Below, in pieces: positions 32,064-41,600 of a stretch of 43,251 nt of DNA (positions are counted from its first letter, which is position 1; each line of letters starts with the position of its first letter). This stretch comes from CAZFYZ01 sp964523735. Its GTDB lineage: Bacteria; Armatimonadota; UBA5829. The translations under genes were made by a program, and so were the position numbers. Location of the stretch: the NCBI GenBank assembly GCA_964523735.1, contig CAZFYZ010000022.1, forward strand, positions 1 through 43,251, given 5' to 3'. The notes under the pieces are model-generated. The model searched no databases. It worked only from the letters and a program-made list of their open reading frames with translations, and was not told the DNA's origin.

Positions 32064-33101
32064 ATGGAAGCGACACAACTAAGCGGCGTCGGGGTAGTGA
32101 TGGCTGCCGGACTGATAATGGGCAGCTTCGCCTGGCCGGTCAAGGTAATGCGCAAGTTCCAGTTCGAGCACTGGTTCTTCGTGGCGATGCTGGTTGGCCT
32201 TGTCATCATTCCTTGGGGAGCGACGCTGCTGTTCTGCAGCAGGCCGTTTGAAGCCTATGCCAGCGTCAATCGATGGGTGCTGATTAGGTCGAACCTCTAC
32301 TCGCTGTGCTGGGGGATTGCCAACATCCTCGGCGGGATATGTATCGCGAGGATCGGGATAGCCCTAACGGGCGCCATACTCGCTGGGGTTGGCGTGTCGG
32401 CCATGGTTACCATGCCTATGGTCATTAAGGGGTCCGGCCTGTTCAAGAACGCTCCGGATATCGGTTCTCCCGCCGGGCTGGTGGTGATGGCGGGTGTTGC
32501 GATGGCCATAGCGGGCGTGGTTTTGGTCGCCGCCGCGGGCTTTGCCAGGGATAGGGCACTGGAGAAGGACGAGAAGAAGTCCGGCGGATTCCTGGGCGGG
32601 CTCATAATGGCGGCGGCAGCTGGACTGCTCTCGTCGGGGATCGCGCTTGCATTCGTCTACGGCCAAGGCCCAATAGCGGCCGCGATGAAAGCGCGGGGCG
32701 CGTCGGATATCCCGGCGGGCTTCTCGGTGTGGGCCGTCGGATTGGCTGCAGGAGCGACCATCAATGTCCTCTTTCCCGCCTACCTCATGACCAGGAACCG
32801 GAGTTGGGGCGTGCTGGCGAGCAGTCCCAGAGAACTGCTGCTGTCGGCTATCCCGGGGTTGCATATCTGTACGGCTGTTGTTGCGGCCGGCCAGGGGATG
32901 CTGCTCCTGGGAGCGTTGGGGGCATCTGTCGGATCAGGCATCCAGCAGGCCTCCCAGATCATGGGGGGACAGATCGCCGGATTCCTGGGCGGCGAGTGGA
33001 AAGGTGTTTACGGCAGGCCGCGGCGACTCATGTACACGGCTATCGCCGTTCTCCTCGCGGCGGCAGGCGTAATGGCACTTGGAAACGGGCTCGCGGGCTA
33101 G
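32064..33101 (+). CDS. RhaT-type L-rhamnose/H+ symporter-like transporter
   Basis: 345 residues, the length of E. coli RhaT (344), with ten or so hydrophobic segments from start to end. The N-terminal GVVMAAGLIMGSFAWPVKVMRKFQFEHWFF, the LYSLCWGIANILGGICIARIGIALTGAILAG segment and the C-terminal half with GSGIQQASQIMGGQIAGFLGGEWKGV are the pattern of RhaT. It would import a deoxy or related sugar with protons; the sugar is not determined and L-rhamnose is only the family's known substrate. It follows the SDR gene by 34 bases and precedes the second GH36 gene. Confidence 0.88.
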   Translation: MEATQLSGVGVVMAAGLIMGSFAWPVKVMRKFQFEHWFFVAMLVGLVIIPWGATLLFCSRPFEAYASVNRWVLIRSNLYSLCWGIANILGGICIARIGIALTGAILAGVGVSAMVTMPMVIKGSGLFKNAPDIGSPAGLVVMAGVAMAIAGVVLVAAAGFARDRALEKDEKKSGGFLGGLIMAAAAGLLSSGIALAFVYGQGPIAAAMKARGASDIPAGFSVWAVGLAAGATINVLFPAYLMTRNRSWGVLASSPRELLLSAIPGLHICTAVVAAGQGMLLLGALGASVGSGIQQASQIMGGQIAGFLGGEWKGVYGRPRRLMYTAIAVLLAAAGVMALGNGLAG

Positions 33102-33140
33102 TCAGGGCGTATTGGAAGCAAGGCGCTGTCTGCCAACAAA

Positions 33141-33154
33141 TGCACGCGAGTGCA
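33141..33154. promoter_or_regulatory. LacI-type operator before GH36 gene 2
   Basis: TGCACGCGAGTGCA, one base different from the palindrome at 27376. It lies 31 bases before the ATG; a -10-like TACACT (33161-33166) follows it, but a -35 is not clear. Confidence 0.7.
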
Positions 33155-33184
33155 CTGCGTTACACTATGGAGGGGTGACCCAGA

Positions 33185-35341
33185 ATGCGGAGTCTAGGTC
33201 AATCAGGTTTCAGGAGAGTTCTTATGGTTGGGGCAATGTCTGTGCTCACACTGTCGTCGGTTCCCTCAGTTGCTCGGGAGGTGGCCGAGGTGAAGCTCAA
33301 CGCGGAATGGGCGCGAAGGACGTTCTCGCAAGATCAGGGCAGCCGGCTGCCTTTCTCGTTCGTGTACGGCGGCAAGCCGTCCGGTGAGATCGTGACGAGG
33401 TGGGAACGGGTCGTGACTGATAAGAGAATGAGCTCTTCGGTTCGCCGCCGCACGCTGACCCTCACCGATCCCTCCACCGGCCTCGAGGTCCGAGCGGTTG
33501 CGACCGTCTACACAGATACGCCAGGCGTGGACTGGACCATCTACTTCACGAACAACGGCTCAAGTGACACTCCCGTCATCGAGCAGGTTCGCGCGGTCGA
33601 CGTGACGATAGAGGCGGCCAGTCCGGTACTCCACGGAATACACGGCTGCTACCCGAACAACTGGCTGCCATTCGAGAAGCGGATTGCCGATGGCGAGAGC
33701 TTCGCCTTTGGCGCGGTTGGCGGGATGTCCTCGCAGACCCACAGCCCGTTCTTCAACATAGGATTCGATGGCGGCGGGTTGATCGGCGCTGTCGGCTGGT
33801 CAGGCCAGTGGACCGGCTCGATCGATCGAGCGAATGACGGCAAGACACTGCGCCTTCAGGCGGGGATGGAGTTCATGCACCTCAAGCTGCAGCCGGGTGA
33901 GACGGTTCGCACTCCGCGAATCCTCCTGCTGCACTACAAGGGTGACGAGGCGCGCTCGTACAACCTGTTCCGTCACACGGTTTTTGCGCACATCACCCCT
34001 CGGGTCAAGGGCAAGCCCGCTGTCCCGCCAATAGTCCACCTAGGCACTTCGTTTGACGAGCTGAACCTGTCGGATGAGGCCTCGTTCATGTCCCACCTCG
34101 AGTCAGTGAAGGGACTCGGTTTCGAGTACTTCTGGATGGATGCCTACTTCACCAGGGGCGGGTTCGGAGGCGGAATGGGCAACTACGGCGTGCCGCCGGA
34201 GACGATTATACCTGACCCGGTACGCTTCCCGAACGGCCTTAAGCCCCTCGCGGATGCAGTAGTCAAGGAGGGACTGAAGTTTCTGGTCTGGTTTGAGCCA
34301 GAGCGAGTCGTGCCGGGAACCTACCTCAATAGAGAGCACCCGGAATACGGCATTGAGCTTCCGGGGGGCGGCTCCCATCTCCTCGACCTCGGAAAGCCAG
34401 AAGCAAGAGATTACATGACGAAGACCCTGGACGCCTGCGTCAAAGACTACCATCTCTCGTGTATGCGTTTCGATTACAACTTCGGAGAGGTGCTGTCCTA
34501 CTGGCAATCGATCAACGCAAAGGACCCGGACCGTGTCGGAATCTCTGAGATCCGCTATGTCGAAGGTCTCTACCAGATGTGGGACGATCTGCTCAAGCAG
34601 AACCCAGGCCTCTTCATCGACAACTGTGCGGGCGGCGGGCGGCGGATCGACCTCGAGACGTGTTCGCGATCGATCGCGCTGTGGAGGACCGACAACACCA
34701 TCGGGCCTCTCTTCAACTCCGATTTTGCTGAGTCTGCTCGCCTCAACCAGATCATGACCGGCGGACTAAGCCGCTATGTGCCATTCACTACGAGTGGGCA
34801 GATGGGCCCCCATCCCTACGAGTTTCGTAGTGGCGTGAACGGTGGGGGGATCTCGTTCTGCGAGGACATCCGCCCGCTGGGTTCCGTCGGCCGCGAGTTC
34901 GGCAGGAAAGCGCGTGAGAAGCAGAATATCCCGCAGCAGAAGGACCTCTACGGTCCGAAGGGCTTCCCTGTCGAAGAGCTCAAGCAGGCAATCGCTGAGG
35001 CCAAGCGTATACGCAAGTACTACTTCGGCGACTACTACGCCCTCGTTCCGGTGACATCGGACCCCGCCGACTGGTGCGTTTTCCAGTATGATCTGCCCAA
35101 CAAGGGCGAAGGGATGATCATGGCTTTCCGTCGTCCAGAGTCGAGCGAGGCAAGCAAGCGGTGCAATCTGCAAGGCATCGATAGCAAGGCGAACTACGAT
35201 GTCCGCAAGTCTTACGCCTACGAACGGTCCCCCGCAGTTCAGATGACGGGACAGGATCTCTCTCACCTGCTGATCGAGATCACCGACAAGCCGGGCTCGG
35301 TCGTGATTGAGTACAAGAAACGCGCCAGGAGGCAGCCATGA
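33185..35341 (+). CDS. Secreted GH36-type glycosidase, second copy
   Basis: 718 residues, with a signal peptide (about 1-30). It is paralogous over its full length to the GH36 part of the first enzyme, sharing FSFVYGGKPSGEIV, RRRTLTLTD, GVDWTIYFTNNGSSDTPVIEQV, DNCAGGGRRIDLETCSRS and SRYVPFTTSGQMG. The catalytic candidates are Asp430 (CMRFDYNF) and Asp503 (LWRTDNT). It lacks the C-terminal carboxypeptidase-regulatory and NPxGxWSYG domains. ATG 33185 has GGAGGGG eight bases upstream. It overlaps the next start codon (ATGA). A LacI-type operator stands before it. Confidence 0.9.
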   Translation: MRSLGQSGFRRVLMVGAMSVLTLSSVPSVAREVAEVKLNAEWARRTFSQDQGSRLPFSFVYGGKPSGEIVTRWERVVTDKRMSSSVRRRTLTLTDPSTGLEVRAVATVYTDTPGVDWTIYFTNNGSSDTPVIEQVRAVDVTIEAASPVLHGIHGCYPNNWLPFEKRIADGESFAFGAVGGMSSQTHSPFFNIGFDGGGLIGAVGWSGQWTGSIDRANDGKTLRLQAGMEFMHLKLQPGETVRTPRILLLHYKGDEARSYNLFRHTVFAHITPRVKGKPAVPPIVHLGTSFDELNLSDEASFMSHLESVKGLGFEYFWMDAYFTRGGFGGGMGNYGVPPETIIPDPVRFPNGLKPLADAVVKEGLKFLVWFEPERVVPGTYLNREHPEYGIELPGGGSHLLDLGKPEARDYMTKTLDACVKDYHLSCMRFDYNFGEVLSYWQSINAKDPDRVGISEIRYVEGLYQMWDDLLKQNPGLFIDNCAGGGRRIDLETCSRSIALWRTDNTIGPLFNSDFAESARLNQIMTGGLSRYVPFTTSGQMGPHPYEFRSGVNGGGISFCEDIRPLGSVGREFGRKAREKQNIPQQKDLYGPKGFPVEELKQAIAEAKRIRKYYFGDYYALVPVTSDPADWCVFQYDLPNKGEGMIMAFRRPESSEASKRCNLQGIDSKANYDVRKSYAYERSPAVQMTGQDLSHLLIEITDKPGSVVIEYKKRARRQP

Positions 35342-36339
35342 GTCAGACAGTAATAACCGATCACTACTGTTTCCCATCGACGGATCCTGAGAGGCGGGTT
35401 CTTGAGCCTGCGGGTATCTCGCTGCGTGAGGTCGACCCCTACTGCAAGACAGAGGACGACGTGATCGCCAACTGCGCCGATGCGGACGCGCTCATAGTCC
35501 TCTATGCTCCGATTACCCGGCGAGTTCTCGAGTCGCTGCCAAGGGTGAAGTGCATCGTGCGGACAGGGATAGGGGTCAACAACTTCGACCTCGACGCGTG
35601 CCGAGATCTGGGGGTCTGCGCCGCTAACGTTCCGGACTATTGCGTCGAGGAAGTCTCGAATCACGCGTTAGCCATGCTGCTGGCTCTGGCGCGGAGGATG
35701 CCCCACCACCACAATAGCATATTGCGGGGCGAATGGAACGTAAACGCGTTCAGGCCGATGCCGGCGCTTCGGGACATGACGCTCGGCCTTGTGGGGTTTG
35801 GCAAACTGGCTCGAGCGCTCGCAAAGAAAGCTCAGGCTTTCGGTTTCAGGCTGATCGCGTTCGACCCACTGGCTGCGGACTCGCTCTTTGCGGAGTGCGC
35901 CGTAACGCGTGCTGATCTGGATACTCTCCTGGCTGAGTCTGACGCGGTCTCCCTGCATTGTCCACTGCTGCCGGAGACGACGCACCTCATCGACCGGGAG
36001 GCGTTCGGCAAGATGAAGGACGGCGCGATTCTGGTCAACACCGCTCGCGGCCCGGTTGTGAACGAATCGGACTTGGCTGACGCACTGAAGTCCGGAAAGC
36101 TGGCGGGCGCTGGGCTCGATACGTTCGAGAAAGAGCCGTTGCCCATGGATAGCCCCTTGCGGGAGCTCAGCAATGTGATGCTTTCGAGTCATGCCGCGTG
36201 GGTTTCGGAGAAAGCGATGGAGATGCTGCAGACCAAGGCAGCCGAAGCTGCACGGGACTTCCTTCAGGGGAAACGCCCTCTCTCGGCAGTGGTCTGGCCC
36301 GAGGAGATCCGTAAGGCGGCTGAGCCGGTATCAGCCTGA
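35338..36339 (+). CDS. D-isomer-specific 2-hydroxyacid dehydrogenase
   Basis: 333 residues of the phosphoglycerate/formate dehydrogenase superfamily. NAD-binding GLVGFGKLARALAKKA, and the catalytic Arg237 (NTARGPVV), Glu266 (FEKEP) and His285 (LSSHAAW) are all in place. It oxidises or reduces a 2-hydroxy acid; PGDH-like enzymes and lactate or glyoxylate reductases are alternatives. Its ATG overlaps the stop of the GH36 gene (ATGA), indicating translational coupling, so it probably handles a product of the sugar released. Confidence 0.9.
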   Translation: MSQTVITDHYCFPSTDPERRVLEPAGISLREVDPYCKTEDDVIANCADADALIVLYAPITRRVLESLPRVKCIVRTGIGVNNFDLDACRDLGVCAANVPDYCVEEVSNHALAMLLALARRMPHHHNSILRGEWNVNAFRPMPALRDMTLGLVGFGKLARALAKKAQAFGFRLIAFDPLAADSLFAECAVTRADLDTLLAESDAVSLHCPLLPETTHLIDREAFGKMKDGAILVNTARGPVVNESDLADALKSGKLAGAGLDTFEKEPLPMDSPLRELSNVMLSSHAAWVSEKAMEMLQTKAAEAARDFLQGKRPLSAVVWPEEIRKAAEPVSA

Positions 36340-36346
36340 ATCACTG

Positions 36347-36385
36347 TGCACGCGGGTGCAGAGCTGCCCACTGGAGTGCTATAAT
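36347..36385 (+). promoter_or_regulatory. lacI promoter with operator
   Basis: Palindrome TGCACGCGGGTGCA (36347-36360), then extended -10 TGCTATAAT (36377-36385). The palindrome covers the -35 region, so the regulator probably represses its own gene. Confidence 0.72.
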
Positions 36386-36409
36386 ATCAGTGAGGGGCAG
36401 AGGCACAGT

Positions 36410-37429
36410 ATGGCAGTAACTCAATCGGATGTAGCGAGAGCCGCGGGCGTTGACCGAGCCACGGTAACCCGGGCCCTCAACGACGACTGGCGCATCAGCG
36501 AGAAGACCAAAGAGAAGGTCAAAGCGGCCGCGCGGCAGTTGCGCTACCGGCCGAACCAGATCGCCAGAAGTCTTGCTATGGGAAGATCAGGGGTGATCGG
36601 TGTCATCGTGACTCCGACCGTTTTCCCGGTGTTCGCGGCTATCATAGAGCCTATCGAGTCCGCGATAAGAAAGTCCGGCCACTCGATCATGTTCTTCACA
36701 ACCGGGGGGTTTGCGGGAGAGCGTGCTTGCCTCGACCAACTGCTCGAGCATCAGGTCGATGGTGTCATCGCGATCCCCGGCCAAGGCGAGGATATACGGG
36801 CCGGCTACCAGGAACTGCTGGAGACGGGGGCCAAGCTGGTCCTCATAGACCGCGGGATGGAGGGGCTGGATGTCCCTCAGGTTATCGGCGACGACTACCT
36901 GTCAGCCAGGCTTGCGACCGAGTACTTGCTCTCGCTGGGACACCGCAACATAGTGCATCTGGCGATGCCTACCACGAGCAATGCGGGCCGCGAAAGAATG
37001 CGCGGATTTGTGGAGACCATGGAGGCCGCCCACGTCAAAGTGGGGCCGTCGTCGGTGGTTACCACGGACTTCGGCGAAGAAGCAGGCGCTATGGCGATGG
37101 CTCGAGTGCTTAAGCGCAAGGACCGCCCGACTGCTGTCATAGCCCGGCACGATGTTGTCGCGATAGGCGCGCTCTACGCCATCTACGAAGCGGGGCTGCG
37201 CGTGCCTGATGATATATCGATAGTCGGAGCCGGCGACATCTGGTGCGCGAGCGTGCTCAGAGTGCCTCTGACAACCGCGCACCACCCGCTGCGGCAGGTC
37301 TCGGAGATGGGCGTGAAGCTGCTCCTGGACATGCTCGCCGGAAAGGATGTCAAGGCCGACACTCACAAGATGCCGGTTGAACTGGTAATACGCGAATCCT
37401 GCGCCGCTCCCAGACAAAAAAGGAGTTGA
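36410..37429 (+). CDS. LacI-family transcriptional regulator
   Basis: 339 residues. N-terminal helix-turn-helix VTQSDVARAAGVDRATVTRALNDD, hinge helix NQIARSLAMGRSGVIGVIV, then a periplasmic-binding-like sugar-sensing domain to the end. ATG 36410 is preceded by AGAGG; an upstream open frame to 36191 lies inside the dehydrogenase gene and is not used. Five TGCACGCGNGTGCA-type palindromes in the locus are the obvious targets. The effector sugar is unknown. Confidence 0.94.
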   Translation: MAVTQSDVARAAGVDRATVTRALNDDWRISEKTKEKVKAAARQLRYRPNQIARSLAMGRSGVIGVIVTPTVFPVFAAIIEPIESAIRKSGHSIMFFTTGGFAGERACLDQLLEHQVDGVIAIPGQGEDIRAGYQELLETGAKLVLIDRGMEGLDVPQVIGDDYLSARLATEYLLSLGHRNIVHLAMPTTSNAGRERMRGFVETMEAAHVKVGPSSVVTTDFGEEAGAMAMARVLKRKDRPTAVIARHDVVAIGALYAIYEAGLRVPDDISIVGAGDIWCASVLRVPLTTAHHPLRQVSEMGVKLLLDMLAGKDVKADTHKMPVELVIRESCAAPRQKRS

Positions 37430-37480
37430 CAAAGGCGCAAACGTATGGTATTAATGCAGTGGTATGCACGCGCGTGCATA
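37426..37480 (+). promoter_or_regulatory. Promoter with LacI-type operator before PEP-CTERM gene
   Basis: TTGACA (37426-37431, overlapping the lacI stop), 17-base spacer, TATTAA (37449-37454). The 18-bp perfect palindrome TATGCACGCGCGTGCATA (37463-37480) lies just past the start, the same layout as at the first GH36 gene. Confidence 0.78.
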
Positions 37481-37555
37481 GTCGGTAAGGTGCTCTACAC
37501 AAACATTGGCCGGCGGTTGAACGCGAGCGAGCCGGCACGTTCATTCGACCTACTG

Positions 37556-37569
37556 TGCACACGCGTGCA
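37556..37569. promoter_or_regulatory. Second LacI-type operator in the PEP-CTERM leader
   Basis: TGCACACGCGTGCA, a variant of the operator motif with an inner A/C change, 76 bases past the first site. The remaining leader (37570-37756) holds no gene that I can support. Confidence 0.65.
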
Positions 37570-37756
37570 TAGGTCTGCTGTTCTGGAGGCTCCGGTAGCA
37601 AGCTTCCAACAGCCGGGAGCTTTTGGATGGAGGTGATCGCGGGAACAGGCGGTTCCAAGAAGAGAGAACGAACTGAGCAGGAATGCTACCAACCGGGCCC
37701 TGCAATACAAGGGCCACAACCCATCAAACAACACACCGAAGAACAAGGAGAAGAAG

Positions 37757-38515
37757 ATGGACAAGGTAACAAAGAGTTTGCTGCTGATTGCTGTTTGCTT
37801 GCTGACCGTTGCGCCCGCGTCTGCCACGACGTGGGATCTCGCGGCTGACTGGCAGGGTACCCAGACCGGAGTCTGGTCGTATGGCTTCCTGACCCCTGGA
37901 TATCCGATGGTACCATTCGCCCAATACAGCACCACCAACTACGCACCCTTCTATTCGTGGGAAGGCCCTGGCGCACCCGGCGACGAGGGCTATGTCTGGG
38001 AGGGATTCATGGTCAAGAATCCGACCGAGGAAGCAGTTCATATCGTCGCTCCGGGTGATACCCTCGGCATCGACGTTCCTGCGGGCGGTGTGGCCGTGCG
38101 CCCAGAGTTCACGCGCCCGATCCTGGTTCGATGGACAGCTCCATATGATATGCCCAGCATCACGATACACAACGCGTACGACACCACTGTCGAAGCCTAC
38201 ATGATGGGCTACGTATTCACATGGCCACTCGGCGGCTCTCTTGGTGTCCTGGATGCTGCATGGCTCGAGAGCGAGTACGACATATACGGCAACGTGGCCG
38301 GCCCCGCTCATCTGGAGTTCAACCTGACGGTCACAGGGGTCAAGAAGGGTGACTGGATCGACTTCGCGCTTACTTCCTGGACCGATCCTTCGCTCCCGAA
38401 TCAGATCGCCAACATGACGGCGACCGTAACGGGCGTGCCGGAACCTTCCGCGATCGTTGCTCTGTTCTCCGGACTGGTCGGTTTTGGAGGACTTGTGCTG
38501 CGGCGCAAGGGATAG
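37757..38515 (+). CDS. PEP-CTERM protein with one NPxGxWSYG-type module
   Basis: 252 residues: signal peptide (about 1-23, ending ASA), one copy of the TGVWSYGF module over nearly the whole length (about 24-225), and a C-terminal VPEPSAIVALFSGLVGFGGLVLRRKG. The latter is a PEP-CTERM sorting signal: VPEP motif, hydrophobic helix, basic end. Such proteins are handled by an exosortase, not present in this window. ATG 37757 has AAGGAG upstream. Its promoter carries LacI-type operators. The module is shared with the neighbouring large protein and the first GH36 enzyme, so a glycan-binding role is an inference. Confidence 0.9.
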   Translation: MDKVTKSLLLIAVCLLTVAPASATTWDLAADWQGTQTGVWSYGFLTPGYPMVPFAQYSTTNYAPFYSWEGPGAPGDEGYVWEGFMVKNPTEEAVHIVAPGDTLGIDVPAGGVAVRPEFTRPILVRWTAPYDMPSITIHNAYDTTVEAYMMGYVFTWPLGGSLGVLDAAWLESEYDIYGNVAGPAHLEFNLTVTGVKKGDWIDFALTSWTDPSLPNQIANMTATVTGVPEPSAIVALFSGLVGFGGLVLRRKG

Positions 38516-38532
38516 GCTTGCTTTCTGTGGGT

Positions 38533-38563
38533 CGATGGCCCTGGCAACACGCCGGGGCCATCG
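38533..38563 (+). terminator. Strong hairpin after the PEP-CTERM gene
   Basis: 13-bp stem (38533-38545 with 38551-38563, one G-U pair) with loop AACAC, 17 bases after the stop. There is no T-run, so it may attenuate or stabilise rather than stop transcription into the next gene. Confidence 0.55.
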
Positions 38564-38635
38564 TCCTATGCGGCAGGACTACCACTAGGCGCGCAGAGAC
38601 AGGTAGGGGTATCGAAAGGAGATGTGGAAATCACG

Positions 38636-41600
38636 ATGAAACGAAGCACTAACATTTTACTGGTCGCGATAGCTGTCCTGCTGATCGTCGCAAGCCAAGG
38701 CTTTGCAACGACCTGGAACCCAGCAGTTGACATCACGGCAACCACGATCACAAACCCGGCTGGGCCTTGGTCATTCGGTTACCTGGACCTTGGCGATGGC
38801 ACGTTTTCGCTGTACAGCCATTACTATGCCGATGCTGCTACTCCTGGTCCTGGAAAGCCGATTCACTGCTGGGACTATGTTGATCCGGCGGGCAGTTGGC
38901 GCGGGTTCGTAACCAAGAACGCCAGCACCGTGACGCAGACGCACTACGCCCTGGCGATCCCTGCTGGGGGCATTGCATTCCATCCGGGCTGGCTCAACGC
39001 AGACCAGTCGGGTGAGGCGCGCGCAGTGATTAGATGGACCTCGCCCATATCCGGCGGTGTCAAGATAGACGCCACGTTCACGGCCAGAAGCCTCGCGAAT
39101 GCTGATGTCTACGTCCGCCAGAAGGGGACGATCCAGCGATTCAGTGGTCTCTGCGTCGACACAACTCCAGTTGTGACACCGTCTATCTACGCTGCCGTTG
39201 CTCCTGGCGACACGATCGACTTCGAAGTTGGCTGGGCAGGCCAATGCTGGAGCGACTACACCGGGATTGACTTGACCATTCAGGACGGAATCGCCACCGG
39301 ACGTATTGCCGGAACCGTAACGTCGCAGTTCCCAGGGAACCCCGGCATACCGGACGCCACATTAAGCGTAACAGATGCAGTCGGTACCGTCACAATTCTG
39401 ACAGATGCTAGCGGCGGCTACGCATTCGACCTTCTGCCTGGCACGTACTCGGTTCAGGCTTCATCGCCGGGCTACGTGACGAGCGATGCGGTTGACGTGA
39501 CTGTCTCCGCAGAAGCGACTGCCACCCAGAACTTCAGCCTCGTCGGTGGTAGGATCGAAGGCACAGTCACCTCTAGTCTCAACGGCCTTCCTGTCGAGGG
39601 AGCATCCGTGGTGGCTGGTGACTACAGCTTCACGACCGGCGCCGACGGACACTACTCTATTGTCTGCCCGCCCGATCAGTACTTCGTGACCGCGAGCAAG
39701 GCCGGCTATGAGTCCGACGGAACCGATGTCACCGTGACCTCAGGCGTCCTCTCGACCCAGAACTTCGTCCTGTCCGCTGGCGAGATACAGGGCAGGGTCA
39801 CCGCAAATGGCTCCGGTAACCCCATCCTGGGAGCCAAGATCGTGCTCGGTGACTACTTCGCCGTTACTGATGCCAACGGCGACTACGAACTGCTCCTTCC
39901 GCCCGGCGACATGACTGCGGTGTGCCGAGCTGGCGGATATGTGCAGGCAAGCCAGCCCGTTACAATCAGCTCCACCGGTACCGTCACGAAGAACTTCGCA
40001 CTCGATGTGGCCACATCAGTTGACTTGGCTGCGGACTTCAACACCTACGCAAATCCCACCGGAGCCTGGAGCTTCGGCCAAACGTCAACTATTGGCGGAG
40101 CATTTTCGCTGCTCGAGAACTGGGCGACCAAAGGCACCGACAACGGACTGGTCGGCCAGGAATCTCCGGCTCAGGTGATCTTCAACCCAACAGGTGTGGA
40201 CGATCACTGGATGTTCCAGGATACCATCTACGTCGCTGACTTCGAGGCAGGCAAGGTGGTGCTCTGGCCCGCCTACACCGGCGAGAAGGCAGTGGCCCGC
40301 TTCACCGTGCTTGCCCCGGGCAAGTACCTGGTTAGCTCGTCATTCAAGGGCAGGTATGGAGCCGGCGACGGAACGACAACGAACGCCTACTTGCTCAGTA
40401 ACAACACCCTCATGGTCAGCGGCCAGGTGCGCGGTTTCAGCGGCACCTCCGCTATGGGCTACGCGGATGCTTACGGGAGCGGGGTGCTGCTGAGCGGGCT
40501 CCTCGATCTGGCCGCCAATGACACGATCGACTTCGTTGTGGATGACGGTGGCGATGGCTACGCCACTGACGGCACCCAACTCGACGTGACAATCGCGCCC
40601 TTCACAGGAGCCTACGGCACTCTGCAGGGATACGTGACCAACTGCGCGGACTCTGCCGGAATTGCCGGCGCCTGGGTGAGAGCCTACTCGTACTCGGATG
40701 GAGCATACTACGGCGTGATCACCGATGCGAACGGCAGCTACTCATTGGAACTGCCTGAAGGCAGCTACGACATCGAGATATCCAAGATAGGCTACCAGAT
40801 GCCTGTCTACGACTATGCCTACATCTCGTCAGGCGCAACAACTACGGTTGACGCTTGCCTGACCGGCACCGTCATTGTGGGGCACGTTCGCTTTGAGTCC
40901 GCATCAGGACCAGGGATGGCGGGAGTCACCGTTAAGACGGACGACGAGACCTACCTAGCAATCACCGACGACAGCGGCGCCTACGAATTGCCAGTGGTCG
41001 AAGGTACCTACAACCTGATCGCCAGCAAGGCTGGATACGAGAGCCAGGAAGCTGACGGCATCGTGGTTGAGAACGGCCAGAGGGTGACGGCGGACTTCAT
41101 TCTTACTCCGGGTGTCTACGATGTCGCCGCGGATTTCGACCAGACAATGGCCGGCAACCCGAGCGGCGTCTGGAGCTACGGCAGAAAGCAGACGGCGACG
41201 GGCACGTTCTACCTCAATGATGCTGCTGTGCCTAATGCGTTCTACGGCCGCGATTATGGCAACGGCATGATCGGGTGGGTCGGCTTCGTTGACCAGTACT
41301 TGACTGCCAAGTGCGTGTATAACACGGCGACAGCCGCATTCGACTGGGAGCACTTCAACTCGAATGTTGAACCAGGTCGTTTCTACATGGGACCGGGCTC
41401 CGACGATATGAAGTCGGTCGCTCGCTGGACTGCTCCGGGAGCCGGATGGGTCCAGGTTGACGCGACATTCAGCGGCAGGGAGTTCCTGAGCGGCACGACG
41501 TCCGATGTCTACGTCATCAGAGACTCCGAGACTCTCTTGAGCGCGGATCTGATCGGCTTCAGCGGCTCCACGCTGCCGGAGCCTGCACGCGCCGCGTTCG

